Positions 17,805 to 27,639 are shown, numbered from the stretch's first letter. The stretch: 64,000 nucleotides of DNA from Sphaerobacter thermophilus DSM 20745 (GCF_000024985.1 NC_013524.1:620001-684000); one strand, 5' to 3'. Notes: generated by a model not told the origin, from the letters alone. Program-made: numbers and translations.

Positions 17805-18728
17805 CTAGTCAGCGACCCACTCCTCGATGACGCTCTCCGGCCGGGCGCTGCCGGTGCGCGGGTAGCGCTGGGCGAAGTCGTCGGCGATCTCCTCGAAGGT
17901 CACCCAGCGGACTCCCGGATGCTGGTTGATGTAGGAGATCAGCCGCTCGTGCATCAGCAACACCTGCGGCCGGCCGCTGACGTCCGGGTGGATCGTCATG
18001 GCGAAGACGGCGTAGTCGTACTCCCGGTACACCCAGTCGAACTGGTCCCGCCACAGTTGCTCGATGTTGCGCGGGTTTTCGAACCCGTAGCTGTTGGGAG
18101 ACTTCTTGACGAACATCATGGGCGGGAGATCGTCAAGGTACCAGTTGGCCGGGATCTCGATCAGGTCGGTCTCCTCGCCGCGCACCAGCGGCTTCATCCA
18201 CGCCTCGGCCGGCTGGGAGTAGTCGATCTTGGTCCAGGAGTCCCCAACCCGGGCGTAGAACGGGTGGAAGTCGTTGTCCATGCGGCTGTGGTCGTACTTA
18301 ATGCCGTGCTTCAAAAGGAGGCCGACCGTCGCCGGGCTCAACTCCCACCAGGGAGCCACGTAGCCGACCGGTCGCCGCCCGGAGAACTGCTCGATCAACT
18401 CGATACAGCGGACCAGGACCGCCTCTTCCTGCTCCGGCGTCATGGCGATCGGGTTCTCATGCGAGTAGCCGTGGAGGCCGATCTCGTGTCCCGCGTCCGC
18501 CACCATCTTCATCTGCTTGGGGAACGTCTCGATCGAGTGGCCAGGGATGAACCAGGTGGTCCGGATACCGTACTTGTGGAACAGCTTCAACAACCGGGGG
18601 CTACCGATCTCACCAGCGAACAGACCGCGCGTGATGTCGCAGGGTGAGTCCTCGCCGCCATAGGAGCCGAGCCAGCCGGCAACTGCATCCACGTCAACGC
18701 CGTAGGCGCAGAGGATCTCCTTCGCCAC
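17805..18728 (-). CDS. NodB-fold polysaccharide deacetylase family protein (PuuE/allantoinase-like)
   Basis: Metal-dependent hydrolase acting on an N-acyl or ring amide. Recognisable points are an early Asp pair in [11 protein letters not shown] (the NodB motif 1 position), the His-xxx-His metal site in [14 protein letters not shown] (His108, His112), the segment [10 protein letters not shown] at the motif 3 position, and [19 protein letters not shown] near the end. The 307-residue length and these variants place it nearer the PuuE-type cytoplasmic amidohydrolases than cell-wall deacetylases, and there is no signal peptide. GTG at 18728 has GAGGAGG eight bases upstream. It heads the run CxxC protein-CobW-ABC importer-asparaginase. 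Confidence 0.88.
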   Translation of the reverse strand: MAKEILCAYGVDVDAVAGWLGSYGGEDSPCDITRGLFAGEIGSPRLLKLFHKYGIRTTWFIPGHSIETFPKQMKMVADAGHEIGLHGYSHENPIAMTPEQEEAVLVRCIELIEQFSGRRPVGYVAPWWELSPATVGLLLKHGIKYDHSRMDNDFHPFYARVGDSWTKIDYSQPAEAWMKPLVRGEETDLIEIPANWYLDDLPPMMFVKKSPNSYGFENPRNIEQLWRDQFDWVYREYDYAVFAMTIHPDVSGRPQVLLMHERLISYINQHPGVRWVTFEEIADDFAQRYPRTGSARPESVIEEWVAD

Positions 18729-19221
18729 TGGAACCTCCTCGAACTACGTCACGTTCCGAGACACCAATACCCGCGCATCTGTGCACAATTGACAGAGACG
18801 CGGACCTATCCTGAGATTTGCGAGTATCTGCATCGTAGCATAGGCCCACACAAACGTCAACGCAGTCCTGGCTCCGTTTCCGCACCTCCGTCGTGAGAGG
18901 CGGCACCGATCCCAGTCACACAATGCCCGGTATTACCTCCATCCGCCATTCTTGGCGAACCCGGCGGCATCCCCTCTGTGTCCCTCCTTCCCATCGCGCT
19001 CGCCACGGATTGCACACAACCGCCATCCCCGAGCCCATCTCGCACGCTTCTCGGCCCGGATACAGCGCGCAAGCATCGCGCCTTCTGGTTGCCCTTGCCG
19101 GAAATCCGGTACAGAATGGAAGCATCATCGGGCAACAATCCACGGACTGGAGACGCACACGCACCACCCCTCCCCTCGCTACCGGCAACCCGGCCGACGA
19201 CGGACGACGAAGGAGGTTCGC
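18729..19221. other. Divergent intergenic region, 493 bp
   Basis: Separates the minus-strand deacetylase operon from the plus-strand acyl-CoA synthetase. It holds the deacetylase promoter at 18832-18860 and, at its right end, AAGGAGG for the synthetase. Open frames here on both strands have no gene-like composition. Confidence 0.6.
18832..18860 (-). promoter_or_regulatory. Promoter of the deacetylase/CobW/ABC operon
   Basis: Minus strand: TTGACG at 18860-18855, 17-bp spacer, TACGAT at 18837-18832. The predicted transcript start leaves a leader of about 100 nt before the GTG at 18728. Confidence 0.7.
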
Positions 19222-20889
19222 ATGGACGGCCTGATGATGGACTTCCCGCTGATCCTCCCAACCATCCTGCGCCGCGCCGAGACGATCTTCGGGGACAGAG
19301 AGATCGTCAGCCGGCAGCCGGACCGCAGCCTCCACCGCTACACCTACGCCGATATGGCCCGGCGCGCGCGGCGGCTGGCTGCGGCGCTGACCGCACTCGG
19401 CCTGCGCCCCGGCGACCGGGTCGGCACCTTCTGCTGGAACCACCACCAGCACCTGGAGGCCTACTTCGGCATCCCGCTTTTCGGCGGTGTGCTCCACACC
19501 CTCAACCTCCGGCTACACCCCGACGACGTGGCTGCCATCATCACCCACGCCGAGGACCGCGCCATCCTGGTTGACGCCGTCCTGCTGCCGATCTTCGAGA
19601 AGATCTGGCCGAAGGTGGCCGTGGAGCACCTGATCGTCATCGGCGACGGCCCGCTGCCCGAGGGCGCGATCGCGTACGAGAACCTGCTGGCGTCAGCCGA
19701 CCCGGAGGGGTTCGTCCCGCCGGAGATCCGCGAGCAGCAGGCCGCGGCGATGTGTTACTCCTCGGGCACGACCGGCCGGGCCAAGGGGGTGCTCTACTCC
19801 CACCGCGCCATCGTGCTCCACTCGCTGGTCAGCGCCACCGCCGACGCGGTCGGACTGCGCGAGGCGGACGCGGTCATGCCGGTCGTGCCGATGTTCCATG
19901 TCAATGCCTGGGGCCTGCCCTTCACCGGAACCCTGGTCGGAGCCAAGCAAGTGCTGCCCGGCCCCTTCCTCAACCCGCCCAGCTTGATCGACCTGATCGA
20001 ACGCGAGCGGGTGACCATCACCGCCGGGGTGCCCACCGTCTGGCTCGGGGTGCTGCAGCACCTCGACCAGAATCCAGGCGCACACGACGTCTCCAGCCTG
20101 GCCCGCATGATCGTCGGCGGACAGGCAGCGCCGGAGGGGATGATCCGTGCCTACCAGGAGCGACACGGGATCGACGTGGTCCACGCCTGGGGCATGACCG
20201 AGATGAGCCCGCTGGGGACCATCACCTACGTACCGAGCAGCCGCCGCGATGCGCCGGCCGAGGAGCAGTACCGCTACCGCGCCAAACAGGGCCGGCCGCT
20301 CCCGCTGGTGGAGATCCGCGCCCGTGGCCCCGAGGGGCTGGTGCCTTGGGACGGGAAGACCATGGGCGAGCTGGAGGTACGCGGCCCGGCAGTCGCCCGC
20401 GCCTACTACAACAACCCGGAGGGCGACACCCAGTTCACCAACGACGGCTGGTTCCGCACCGGCGACATCGTGACCATCGACCCGCTGGGCTACATCGAGA
20501 TCACCGACCGAACCAAAGACGTAATCAAGTCGGGCGGGGAATGGATCAGCTCCATCGCGCTGGAGAACGCGCTGATGGCCCACCCGGCCGTGGCCGAGGC
20601 GGCGGTGATCGCAGCAGCCCATCCGAAATGGCTGGAGCGGCCGGTAGCAGTGGTCGTGCTCAAGGAAGGGCACACCGCCACTGAGACGGAGTTGCTGGCC
20701 CACCTCGCACCGCACTTCGCCAAGTGGTGGCTGCCGGACGCCGTCCTGTTCGTCGACGAGATCCCACGCACCTCGACCGGCAAGTTCCTCAAGTCCGCCC
20801 TGCGCGAGCAGTACCGCGACGTGCTGCGAGCATCGGCCATACCCCCCGCGCCCGAGCACGCCGCCTCAGTCGAGACGAGCGAGGGGTGA
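19222..20889 (+). CDS. Fatty acyl-CoA synthetase (AMP-forming)
   Basis: Activates a carboxylic acid to its CoA thioester via an acyl-adenylate. Adenylation motifs are complete: YSSGTTGRAKGVLYSHRA (P-loop), WGMTEMSPLGT, GWFRTGDIVTID and DRTKDVIKSGGEWIS; the C-terminal catalytic lysine lies in RTSTGKFLKSALREQ. The 555 residues and the DVIKSGGEWISS segment are typical of the medium/long-chain group. ATG at 19222 has AAGGAGG upstream. It stands alone between a divergent promoter region and a repeat element, so the substrate cannot be read from context. Confidence 0.94.
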   Translation: MDGLMMDFPLILPTILRRAETIFGDREIVSRQPDRSLHRYTYADMARRARRLAAALTALGLRPGDRVGTFCWNHHQHLEAYFGIPLFGGVLHTLNLRLHPDDVAAIITHAEDRAILVDAVLLPIFEKIWPKVAVEHLIVIGDGPLPEGAIAYENLLASADPEGFVPPEIREQQAAAMCYSSGTTGRAKGVLYSHRAIVLHSLVSATADAVGLREADAVMPVVPMFHVNAWGLPFTGTLVGAKQVLPGPFLNPPSLIDLIERERVTITAGVPTVWLGVLQHLDQNPGAHDVSSLARMIVGGQAAPEGMIRAYQERHGIDVVHAWGMTEMSPLGTITYVPSSRRDAPAEEQYRYRAKQGRPLPLVEIRARGPEGLVPWDGKTMGELEVRGPAVARAYYNNPEGDTQFTNDGWFRTGDIVTIDPLGYIEITDRTKDVIKSGGEWISSIALENALMAHPAVAEAAVIAAAHPKWLERPVAVVVLKEGHTATETELLAHLAPHFAKWWLPDAVLFVDEIPRTSTGKFLKSALREQYRDVLRASAIPPAPEHAASVETSEG

Positions 20890-21046
20890 GGTCCATCGCC
20901 CGGCGAAGCGGGCCGGCGGAACGATTTGGCGTGCGGCGGCCTGAGCCGCGGCTTTGGTAGCGCGCGGCATGATGCTGCGCTACGGTTGGTTTCGTACCGT
21001 CATCGGGACGCGAGATGGGTGACGCGAGGGGTGTCGCGCGGTGGCA
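20890..21046. other. Spacer leading into palindromic element copy 2
   Basis: 157 bp after the acyl-CoA synthetase stop with no gene. It includes GCGGCCTGAGCCGCGGCTTTGG, split as short GC-rich inverted words, similar to the segment at 59590-59620. Confidence 0.5.
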
Positions 21047-21418
21047 CGTGCCCGGGGGTAAACCCCCGGGCTCACAATGAAAGCCCGCTAAAGCGGGCTG
21101 GGGACATGGGGGCTCACATCCGGATGATAGGGTGTTCACCACCCGTCGCGTGCCCGGGGGTAGACTCCCGGGCTGAGAACGCGAAGCCCACTGAAGGGGC
21201 TAGAGACGCGGTCCCCGGTGGAAGACCGGACCGGATACGCCTGATGGTAGCCATCACAGCCCCTTCAGTGGGCTTACCCATCTATTTAGCCCGGCGGCTT
21301 TAGCCCCGGGCACGAACCGGGCGGCGGGAACCTTATCACCTGGGGGTCGATCCCGCTCTGCTCCAGTCGGCTTTAGCTGGCTTTCCGTTGTCAGCCCGGG
21401 GGTTTACCCCCGGGCCCC
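21047..21418 (+). repeat. 372-bp composite palindromic element, copy 2
   Basis: Units at 21047-21101, 21149-21203 (plus) and 21256-21314, 21363-21418 (minus). Unit offsets (0, 102, 209, 316) nearly equal those of copy 3 (0, 103, 210, 314). The second stems read AGCCCGCTAAAGCGGGCT in unit 1, AGCCCACTGAAGGGGCT in units 2 and 3, and an AGCCGGCT-like stem in unit 4. It fills the gap between two convergent genes, ending 10 bp before the CoA-transferase stop. Confidence 0.9.
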
Positions 21419-21428
21419 AACCACGCGC

Positions 21429-22673
21429 CTACGGCTCCTCTGTGCCCGGAGTTGCTGGGCCGGAGCGCACAATCCCGGCCTCCCGCAGGCGCTCAATCTC
21501 GTCGTCGGAGATGCCGATTTCGCGGAGGATCTCGTCGGTGTGCTCGGCGAAGAGCGGCGGCACCCGGTGCAGCCCCGCCGGCGTCTCACTGAACTTGACC
21601 GGAACCCCCAGCAGCCGCACCGTCCCCATCGTCGGGTGCGCGCGCTCGACCACCATCTCCCGGTGCCGCACCTGCGGGTGCTCCAGCGCCTGGTCAACCC
21701 GGTAGATCGGCCCGCAGGGGATCCCCGCCTCGTTGAAGATGCGCTCCCACTCGTCCGCGGTCCGCGCCTGCAGCTTCTCGCTGATCAGGTCCGCCAGCAG
21801 CAGGCGGTTCTCGTGGCGCGCCCCATTGGTGGCAAAGCGCGGATCGGTCAGCCACTCCTCGGTGCCGAGGATCTCGCACAGCTTCCGCCAGCGCTTCTCC
21901 CCGGTCGCTCCCAGCGTGAGGTAGCCGTCCTTGGCCCGGAAGACCCCGTACGGCGCGTTGATCGGGTGGTGGTTCCCGGCCGGCGGCGGGGTGCCGGCGC
22001 CATTGAGGTAACGCACCGCCTGGAACGACATCAGCCCGACCATGCACTCCAGCAGCGAGGTCTGGATGTGCTGACCGCGACCGGTGCGCTCCCGCGCCTG
22101 GAGCGCCGCCAGGACGCCGTAGGCGCCGAAGAGGCCGGTCACCAGGTCGGCGATGGGGATACCCACGCGCACCGGCTCGCCCCCCTCGAAGCCGGTGACG
22201 CTCATCAGCCCCGAGACGCCCTGGATGATCTGGTCCAGACCGGGGCGGTCGGCGTAGGGGCCGTCGGCCCCGAAGCCGGAGATCGAGCAGTAGATGATGC
22301 GCGGGTTGAGCGCCGAGACGCGCGCGTAGCCGATGTTGAGGGCGTCCATCACCCCCGGGCGGAAGTTCTCGATGACCACGTCGGCCTCCGCCGCCAGGCG
22401 GCGGAAGATCTCCTGCCCCTCCGGACGCTTGATGTCCAGCGCAAGCGAGCGCTTGTTGCGGTTGGCTGAGAGGAAGAAGGCGCTCTCGCCGTGGAAGAAC
22501 GGTGGTCCCGAGGCCCGGCCGTCCTCGCCGCGATCCGGGTTCTCGATCTTGATCACATCGGCACCGAGGTCGCCGAGCCACATGGCGCAGGTCGGCCCCG
22601 CCTGGTGCCGCCCCAGGTCCAGTACACGCACCCCCGCCAGCGGCATCGGCTGAGATCGTTCCTGCTCCGGCAC
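21429..22673 (-). CDS. CaiB/BaiF family III CoA-transferase
   Basis: Transfers CoA between carboxylic acids through an aspartyl-CoA intermediate. The family N-terminus PLAGVRVLDLGRHQAGPTC, DLGADVIKIENP, ANRNKRSLALDIK, FRPGVMDALNIGY and the catalytic-region segment GADGPYADRPGLDQIIQG (nucleophilic Asp in RPGLD) are all present. GTG at 22673 is preceded by AAGGAG. Length of 414 residues is normal. A second CoA-transferase at 26.5 kb belongs to a different, plus-strand cluster. Confidence 0.95.
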   Translation of the reverse strand: MPEQERSQPMPLAGVRVLDLGRHQAGPTCAMWLGDLGADVIKIENPDRGEDGRASGPPFFHGESAFFLSANRNKRSLALDIKRPEGQEIFRRLAAEADVVIENFRPGVMDALNIGYARVSALNPRIIYCSISGFGADGPYADRPGLDQIIQGVSGLMSVTGFEGGEPVRVGIPIADLVTGLFGAYGVLAALQARERTGRGQHIQTSLLECMVGLMSFQAVRYLNGAGTPPPAGNHHPINAPYGVFRAKDGYLTLGATGEKRWRKLCEILGTEEWLTDPRFATNGARHENRLLLADLISEKLQARTADEWERIFNEAGIPCGPIYRVDQALEHPQVRHREMVVERAHPTMGTVRLLGVPVKFSETPAGLHRVPPLFAEHTDEILREIGISDDEIERLREAGIVRSGPATPGTEEP

Positions 22674-23094
22674 GTCAAACTCCTTCCACAGCCACCGTCA
22701 CGCCCGAAATTGGCCTGGTGTGTTCCCGAGCCCCCGGCCCCGCATAGTCTATACCTGCCGGCGCCGCGTCACGTGCCCGAGGTTGCTTTGCTCGGTACAG
22801 ACTCGCGTCGAGTCCGCCGGGGGCACGCGACGCTGCGTAGCACGAGAGGGCAACCGTCGATAACAGTCAGGTGTGGGGAAAACCTGGAGAACCGACAGAA
22901 TCGGGCGTACCACGCGTCAGCCCACCCATGATGGAAACATTCGCTTCACTACTTGCGCATCGCTCACTTTACCAGCGACCAGAGACAGGCGTCAATACCG
23001 AGGATACGGTGACGCAACCTCAATCTTGGTGGTGGTCACGCCTCTCAGAGAAGCAAGGCCGCCGTGATCCCCGACCGATGGATACAGGCCGGAC
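22674..23094. other. Divergent intergenic region without a recognisable gene
   Basis: 421 bp between the CoA-transferase (minus) and the tct operon (plus), less GC-rich than the surroundings, as expected for a promoter-containing region. Short open frames here have no ribosome site or family resemblance. Confidence 0.6.
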
Positions 23095-23123
23095 TTGACG
23101 CCCGCCAATGATTCCTCTACAGT
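23095..23123 (+). promoter_or_regulatory. Promoter of the tctCBA operon
   Basis: TTGACG at 23095-23100, 17-bp spacer, TACAGT at 23118-23123. The start codon of tctC is about 180 bp downstream, so the leader is long enough for regulation, but I see no riboswitch-like fold. Confidence 0.65.
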
Positions 23124-23304
23124 GACAACAAGCGCGAGACAAATAACGGTGTACGAGCTATCACGCTATACCGAACATGTGTTAGCGGCAGCTACTAGCT
23201 TGCGCTGTCGCTGCTTGCTCAGTTCCCGTGAGTCGGCCGGGGTACCGACGAAGCGCGGACCGCCGGAGGTGTCAGCGGTGGGACACCGATTGGGGGATGC
23301 GGAG

Positions 23305-24324
23305 ATGGAGCGTGATCGTAAACCGAGCGGGGGCGGCTGGAGGTTGCTGGTTGCCGTAACCCTGATAGCGTCGATAACGCTGGCGGCATGCGGCACGGCC
23401 GCCGGACAGGCCCGTGGCATTCCGGACGACTACCCCGACAAGGCCATCGAGCTTGTCGTCCCATACGCCCCAGGCGGCGGCTCGGACAACATGGCCCGGA
23501 CCATCACAGCGATTCTCCAACGCGAGGGGATCTTCACCAAGACCATCAACGTGGTGAACCGCGAGGGAGGCAGCGGCACCGTCGGTCAGACGTACGTCGC
23601 CGGTAAGAAGGGCGACAACTACACGATCATGACGATGACCTCCGGCATCATCACCAACGAGTTCGTGCTCGATACGGACATCACCTACCGAGATTTCACC
23701 CCGATCGCGAGGCTGGCGCTCGACCAACTGCTCATCATCGTCCGGGCCGACTCACCCTTCCAGACGATCGAGGATCTGATCAATGCCGCGAAGGAGACGC
23801 CGGATGGCGTGAGTTGGGGTGGCACGGGCCTCGGCGGAGAGGACAGTCTGCTGCTGGCGCAGATCGAGAAGGAAGCCGACGTCCAGCTCAACTACATCAG
23901 CTTCGACAGCGGCGGCGAGGTCCAGGCGGCGTTGCTCGGCGGTCATATCGATGTCGCCTCGGCCAACCCCAACGAGGTGCTCGGGCAGATCGAGGCCGGT
24001 GAAATCCGCGCCCTGGCGGTCGCCGGCCCCGAACGGCTTGGCCAGCTTCCTGACGTACCGACCCTGAAGGAGAAGGGCATCAACGCGATCTACGAGCAGA
24101 CGCGCGGGATCCTCGGGCCACCGGACATGGACCCTGCAGCGGTCGAGTTCTGGGCGGAGATCTTCCGCCAGCTCTCCGAATCGGAGGCCTGGCAGACCGA
24201 ATTCATCGAGGCCAACATGCTGCGCTCCGGGTATCTGGGGCCTGAGGACTACCGGAAGGCGATGGACGAAGAGTCCGCAACCGTCAAGGAACTCATCGAG
24301 GAGATGGGTCTCGGATCGAATTAG
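23305..24324 (+). CDS. tctC: TctC-type tripartite tricarboxylate transporter binding lipoprotein
   Basis: Extracytoplasmic receptor (Bug family) that captures a carboxylate for TctAB. The N-terminus has a basic stretch, a hydrophobic segment and lipobox LAAC with Cys29. Mature protein starts at once with DKAIELVVPYAPGGGSDNMA, the ligand-loop signature, followed by VNREGGSGTVGQTYVAG and GGHIDVASANPNEVLGQ. ATG at 23305 gives 339 residues; the frame is open further upstream but that part is not signal-like. TctB and TctA follow at 9 and 19 bp. Confidence 0.93.
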   Translation: MERDRKPSGGGWRLLVAVTLIASITLAACGTAAGQARGIPDDYPDKAIELVVPYAPGGGSDNMARTITAILQREGIFTKTINVVNREGGSGTVGQTYVAGKKGDNYTIMTMTSGIITNEFVLDTDITYRDFTPIARLALDQLLIIVRADSPFQTIEDLINAAKETPDGVSWGGTGLGGEDSLLLAQIEKEADVQLNYISFDSGGEVQAALLGGHIDVASANPNEVLGQIEAGEIRALAVAGPERLGQLPDVPTLKEKGINAIYEQTRGILGPPDMDPAAVEFWAEIFRQLSESEAWQTEFIEANMLRSGYLGPEDYRKAMDEESATVKELIEEMGLGSN

Positions 24325-24333
24325 GGGTAGCTC

Positions 24334-24825
24334 ATGCGGCTGGCGGAATACATCGCAGCGATCGCGGTGGCGGCGCTGGGGATCGCTGCCATCGGCCTCG
24401 CGCGCCAACTGCCGTATCGCGCCGAATTCGGCGTCGGCCCCGGATTCTTCCCGCTGTGGCTGGGCGTGGTGCTGGTCATCCTCTCGGCGGTCCTGGTTCG
24501 GAGCATCTGGCAAGCGGACCGGCAGCCGGCGACCCCAAGTGAGCCGGCAACCGACGAGCCGGCCCCGAACCAGATCATCCCGGCAGCCGAGGCCCGCAAG
24601 CCGTGGCTGATCTTCCTGGTCAGCACGGCCGCGGTCGTGTTGCTCTTCTCCTACCTCGGGATGGTCATCTCCATGGGGTTGTTCATGCTGGTTACGGTGC
24701 GTTGGGTGGCCGGCCGGTCATGGCGCGCGAGTCTCGCGTACGCCGTCCTATCCCCGATCGCGTTCTACATTGCCTTCGGCGTCTTGCTCTCAGTGCCGCT
24801 CCCAGTGGGGCCGTTCGGATTCTAA
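24334..24825 (+). CDS. tctB: TctB small membrane subunit of tripartite tricarboxylate transporter
   Basis: Four-helix membrane subunit of 163 residues. Segment 1 is IAAIAVAALGIAAIGLA, then the hallmark FGVGPGFFPLWLGVVLVILS, a hydrophilic loop rich in Pro/Ala/Glu (DRQPATPSEPATDEPAPNQ), and two C-terminal helices. AGGGG precedes the ATG. Sequence in this subunit is poorly conserved; identification rests on the VGPGFFP motif and its position between tctC and tctA. Confidence 0.9.
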   Translation: MRLAEYIAAIAVAALGIAAIGLARQLPYRAEFGVGPGFFPLWLGVVLVILSAVLVRSIWQADRQPATPSEPATDEPAPNQIIPAAEARKPWLIFLVSTAAVVLLFSYLGMVISMGLFMLVTVRWVAGRSWRASLAYAVLSPIAFYIAFGVLLSVPLPVGPFGF

Positions 24826-24844
24826 GGACAGAGAGTAGGGCGGC

Positions 24845-26392
24845 GTGATTGATCTGCTCCAGAATCTGCTCCACGGCTTCGCGGTCGCGCTCACACCCAC
24901 AAATCTGCTCTTCGCGCTGATCGGTGTGTTCGCCGGGACAGTCATCGGCGCCCTGCCCGGCATCGGCACCGTCGTCGGCGTGTCACTGCTGCTGCCGCTC
25001 ACGTTCGGCATGGATCCGACCAGCGCCATCATCATGCTGGCCGGCATCTACTACGGCGCCCAGTACGGCGGCACGATCAGCTCCGTGCTGGCCAACATCC
25101 CCGGCGAGTCGGCAACCGTCGTGACGACCCTGGACGGGTATCAGATGGCACGCCAGGGCCGGGCGGCGAAGGCCTTGGGCATCGCGACCATCGGATCGTT
25201 CATCGCCGGGACATTCGGCGTGGTGATGGTGACCCTCCTCAGCCCGGTCCTGACCCGCGTCGCCCTCCAGTTCGGCCCTCCCGAGTACTTCGCCCTGATC
25301 CTGCTCGGCTTCACCGCGATCTCCGCCATCAGTGGCCGCTCGCCCGTCAAGGGACTGATCTCGGTGACCGCCGGGCTGCTCCTGGCCACCGTCGGCCTGG
25401 ATGTCATGTCGGGTCGGCCACGCTTCACCTTTGGGCAGGACTGGATGCTCGACGGCTTCAGCTTCCTGGTCGTGGCCATCGGGCTCTTCGGCCTCGGTGA
25501 GATCCTCGAAGGGATGATGAAGCCGGGCGGGCACCCGGTGGTGCAGGCGCCGCCAAGCTGGCGCGATGCGCTGCCGTCGGCCGCCGACTGGGTCCGCTCG
25601 CGCTGGGCGATCGTGCGCGGCACCGTCGTCGGGTTCATCGTCGGCATTCTGCCAGGCGCCGGGTCGACGCTGGCGTCGTTCATTGCCTACAGCGTGGAGC
25701 GCAAGGCTTCGAAGCACGGCCACGAGTTCGGCAAGGGGGCCATCGAGGGCGTCGCCGCGCCCGAGTCCGCCAACAACGCCGCCTCGGCCGCCGCGATGAT
25801 CCCGCTGCTCACCCTGGGCATCCCCGGATCAGGGACAACGGCGGTGCTGCTCGGCGGATTCCTCCTCTGGGGCCTTCGGCCCGGACCCCTCCTGTTCACC
25901 GAGCACCCGGACTTCGCCTGGGGCCTGATTGCCAGCATGTACATCGGCAACGTCATGCTGGTCCTGCTCAACATGTTCGCCATCCCGCTCTTCGCCAGTG
26001 CGCTTCGGGTGTCGTACCCGATTCAGGCATCCTTCATCGTGATGTTCGCCGTGGTCGGTGCCTACTCACTGGGGAACAACCCGATCGACGTGCTCTTCAT
26101 GGGGATCTTCGGCCTGCTTGGGTTTATCATGAAGCGGCTCGACTTCCCGGCGGCCGGATTGATCCTGGGGTTGGTCCTCGGCCCGCTGGCAGAGCAGAAC
26201 CTGCGTCGGTCACTCACGCTCTCGCACGGCGATTGGTCGATCTTTTTCACCCGCCCCATCTCCGGCGCGCTGATGGTCCTGGCCATCACGGCGCTGCTGT
26301 GGCCGGTCATACGCAGCCAGATCATCGAGCGCTGGCGCGGAGGAGTCGAGCCTGAGCCAGAGCCCGAGGCCGGACTCACCGACGGCGATTAG
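24845..26392 (+). CDS. tctA: TctA large membrane subunit of tripartite tricarboxylate transporter
   Basis: Large permease of 515 residues with about twelve membrane segments. The two conserved family motifs are visible: GALPGIGTVVGVSLLLPLTF with YYGAQYGGTISSVLANIPGE (35-90), and GILPGAGSTLASFIAY with EFGKGAIEGVAAPESANNAA (260-300). Starts with GTG at 24845. With the binding protein and TctB it should import a di- or tricarboxylate or aromatic acid. A CoA-transferase, crotonase-fold protein and CoA ligase follow, which suggests that the imported acid is activated to a CoA ester. Confidence 0.95.
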   Translation: MIDLLQNLLHGFAVALTPTNLLFALIGVFAGTVIGALPGIGTVVGVSLLLPLTFGMDPTSAIIMLAGIYYGAQYGGTISSVLANIPGESATVVTTLDGYQMARQGRAAKALGIATIGSFIAGTFGVVMVTLLSPVLTRVALQFGPPEYFALILLGFTAISAISGRSPVKGLISVTAGLLLATVGLDVMSGRPRFTFGQDWMLDGFSFLVVAIGLFGLGEILEGMMKPGGHPVVQAPPSWRDALPSAADWVRSRWAIVRGTVVGFIVGILPGAGSTLASFIAYSVERKASKHGHEFGKGAIEGVAAPESANNAASAAAMIPLLTLGIPGSGTTAVLLGGFLLWGLRPGPLLFTEHPDFAWGLIASMYIGNVMLVLLNMFAIPLFASALRVSYPIQASFIVMFAVVGAYSLGNNPIDVLFMGIFGLLGFIMKRLDFPAAGLILGLVLGPLAEQNLRRSLTLSHGDWSIFFTRPISGALMVLAITALLWPVIRSQIIERWRGGVEPEPEPEAGLTDGD

Positions 26393-26451
26393 ATCCGGCA
26401 CAGGCTGACGACGTTCAGCGGTCCTTTGGATTGAGTAAGGGGGGCAGGTCG

Positions 26452-27639
26452 TTGTCGGGACCATTCGCGGGAGTGAGAGTCCTGGACCTTTCACGCATCC
26501 TCAGCGGACCCTACTGCACCATGGTGCTCGCCGACTTCGGCGCGGAGGTCATCAAGGTCGAGCGCCCCGGCGCCGGCGATGACACGCGACACTGGGGACC
26601 ACCCTTCGTCGGGGGCGAAAGCGGCTACTTCCTCAGCATCAACCGCAACAAGAAGAGCATCACCGTCGACATGAGCACGCCGGAGGGGCGAGAGATCATC
26701 TACCGCCTCGCCCGCACCGCCGACGTGGCCATCGAGAACTTTCGGCCGGGCACGGCCGATCGCCTGGGCATCGGCTACGAGCGGCTGCGCCAGGAGAACC
26801 CCAGCATCATCTACTGCTCCATCTCCGGCTTCGGTCAGACCGGCCCCTACCGGGACCGGCCCGGCTACGATGCCCTGGCGCAGGCCATGAGCGGCATGAT
26901 GGCGATCACCGGAGAGCCGGACGGCCCGCCGATGAAGCACGGGATGTCGATCGCTGACATCGGCGCCGGCATGTGGGCGGTCTTCGCGATCGCTGCGGCG
27001 CTTTACCACCGCGAGCGAACGGGAGAAGGCCAGGCCATCGACGTCTCGCTGCTCGACGCGCAGCTCTCCTGGCTGACCTACGCGGCCGGCAACTACTTCG
27101 CCTCCGGGAAAAACCCCGGTCGCTACGGCTCCGCCCATCCCAACATCGTCCCCTACCAGCCGTTCGCCACGGCCGACGGCTACATCATGCTGGCGGTCGG
27201 CAACGACCGGCTCTGGCAGCAGTTCTGCCAGGCGGCTGGCCGGCCTGAGCTTGCGGACCAGCCCGGTTTCCGGACGAACGCCGAGCGCGTGACGAATCGC
27301 GCGGACGTCGTCGCCACCGTCGGCGCGATCATGGCGCAGCGAACGACCGCGGAGTGGATGGAGCTGCTGGAGCGCGCCGGGGTGCCAGCCGGGCCGATCA
27401 ACACCGTCGAGCAGATCCTGCATGACCCACACGTGCTCGCCCGAGAGATGGTCGTCACCCTCCAGCATCCGACCGCCGGTGAGGTCAAGACCGTGGGGAT
27501 CCCGGCCAAGCTGTCGGACACGCCCGGAACGGTTCGCTCGGCGCCGCCGCTGCTCGGCCAGCACACGGACGAGGTCCTCGCGGAACTCGGCTACGACGCC
27601 GCCGCGATTGCCGACCTGCGCGAGCGCGGCATTGTCTAG
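26452..27639 (+). CDS. CaiB/BaiF family III CoA-transferase downstream of tctA
   Basis: Formyl-CoA/succinyl-CoA:carboxylate CoA-transferase family. Starts SGPFAGVRVLDLSRILSGPY, followed by DFGAEVIKVERPGAGDDTR, NRNKKSITVDM, FRPGTADRLGIGYERL, and the catalytic Asp in YRDRPGYDALAQAMSG. TTG at 26452 is chosen because AAGGGGGG lies seven bases upstream and MSGP is the usual family start; an earlier TTG at 26431 lacks a site. It probably charges the acid imported by TctCBA. About 40% of residues look shared with the other family III enzyme at 21.4 kb by eye, so they are not recent duplicates. Confidence 0.94.
   Translation: MSGPFAGVRVLDLSRILSGPYCTMVLADFGAEVIKVERPGAGDDTRHWGPPFVGGESGYFLSINRNKKSITVDMSTPEGREIIYRLARTADVAIENFRPGTADRLGIGYERLRQENPSIIYCSISGFGQTGPYRDRPGYDALAQAMSGMMAITGEPDGPPMKHGMSIADIGAGMWAVFAIAAALYHRERTGEGQAIDVSLLDAQLSWLTYAAGNYFASGKNPGRYGSAHPNIVPYQPFATADGYIMLAVGNDRLWQQFCQAAGRPELADQPGFRTNAERVTNRADVVATVGAIMAQRTTAEWMELLERAGVPAGPINTVEQILHDPHVLAREMVVTLQHPTAGEVKTVGIPAKLSDTPGTVRSAPPLLGQHTDEVLAELGYDAAAIADLRERGIV

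Noticed and set aside
13621-17808. Two long plus-strand frames opposite the ABC transporter and CobW genes
   Set aside because: Both are antisense to well-supported minus-strand genes and lack ribosome sites.
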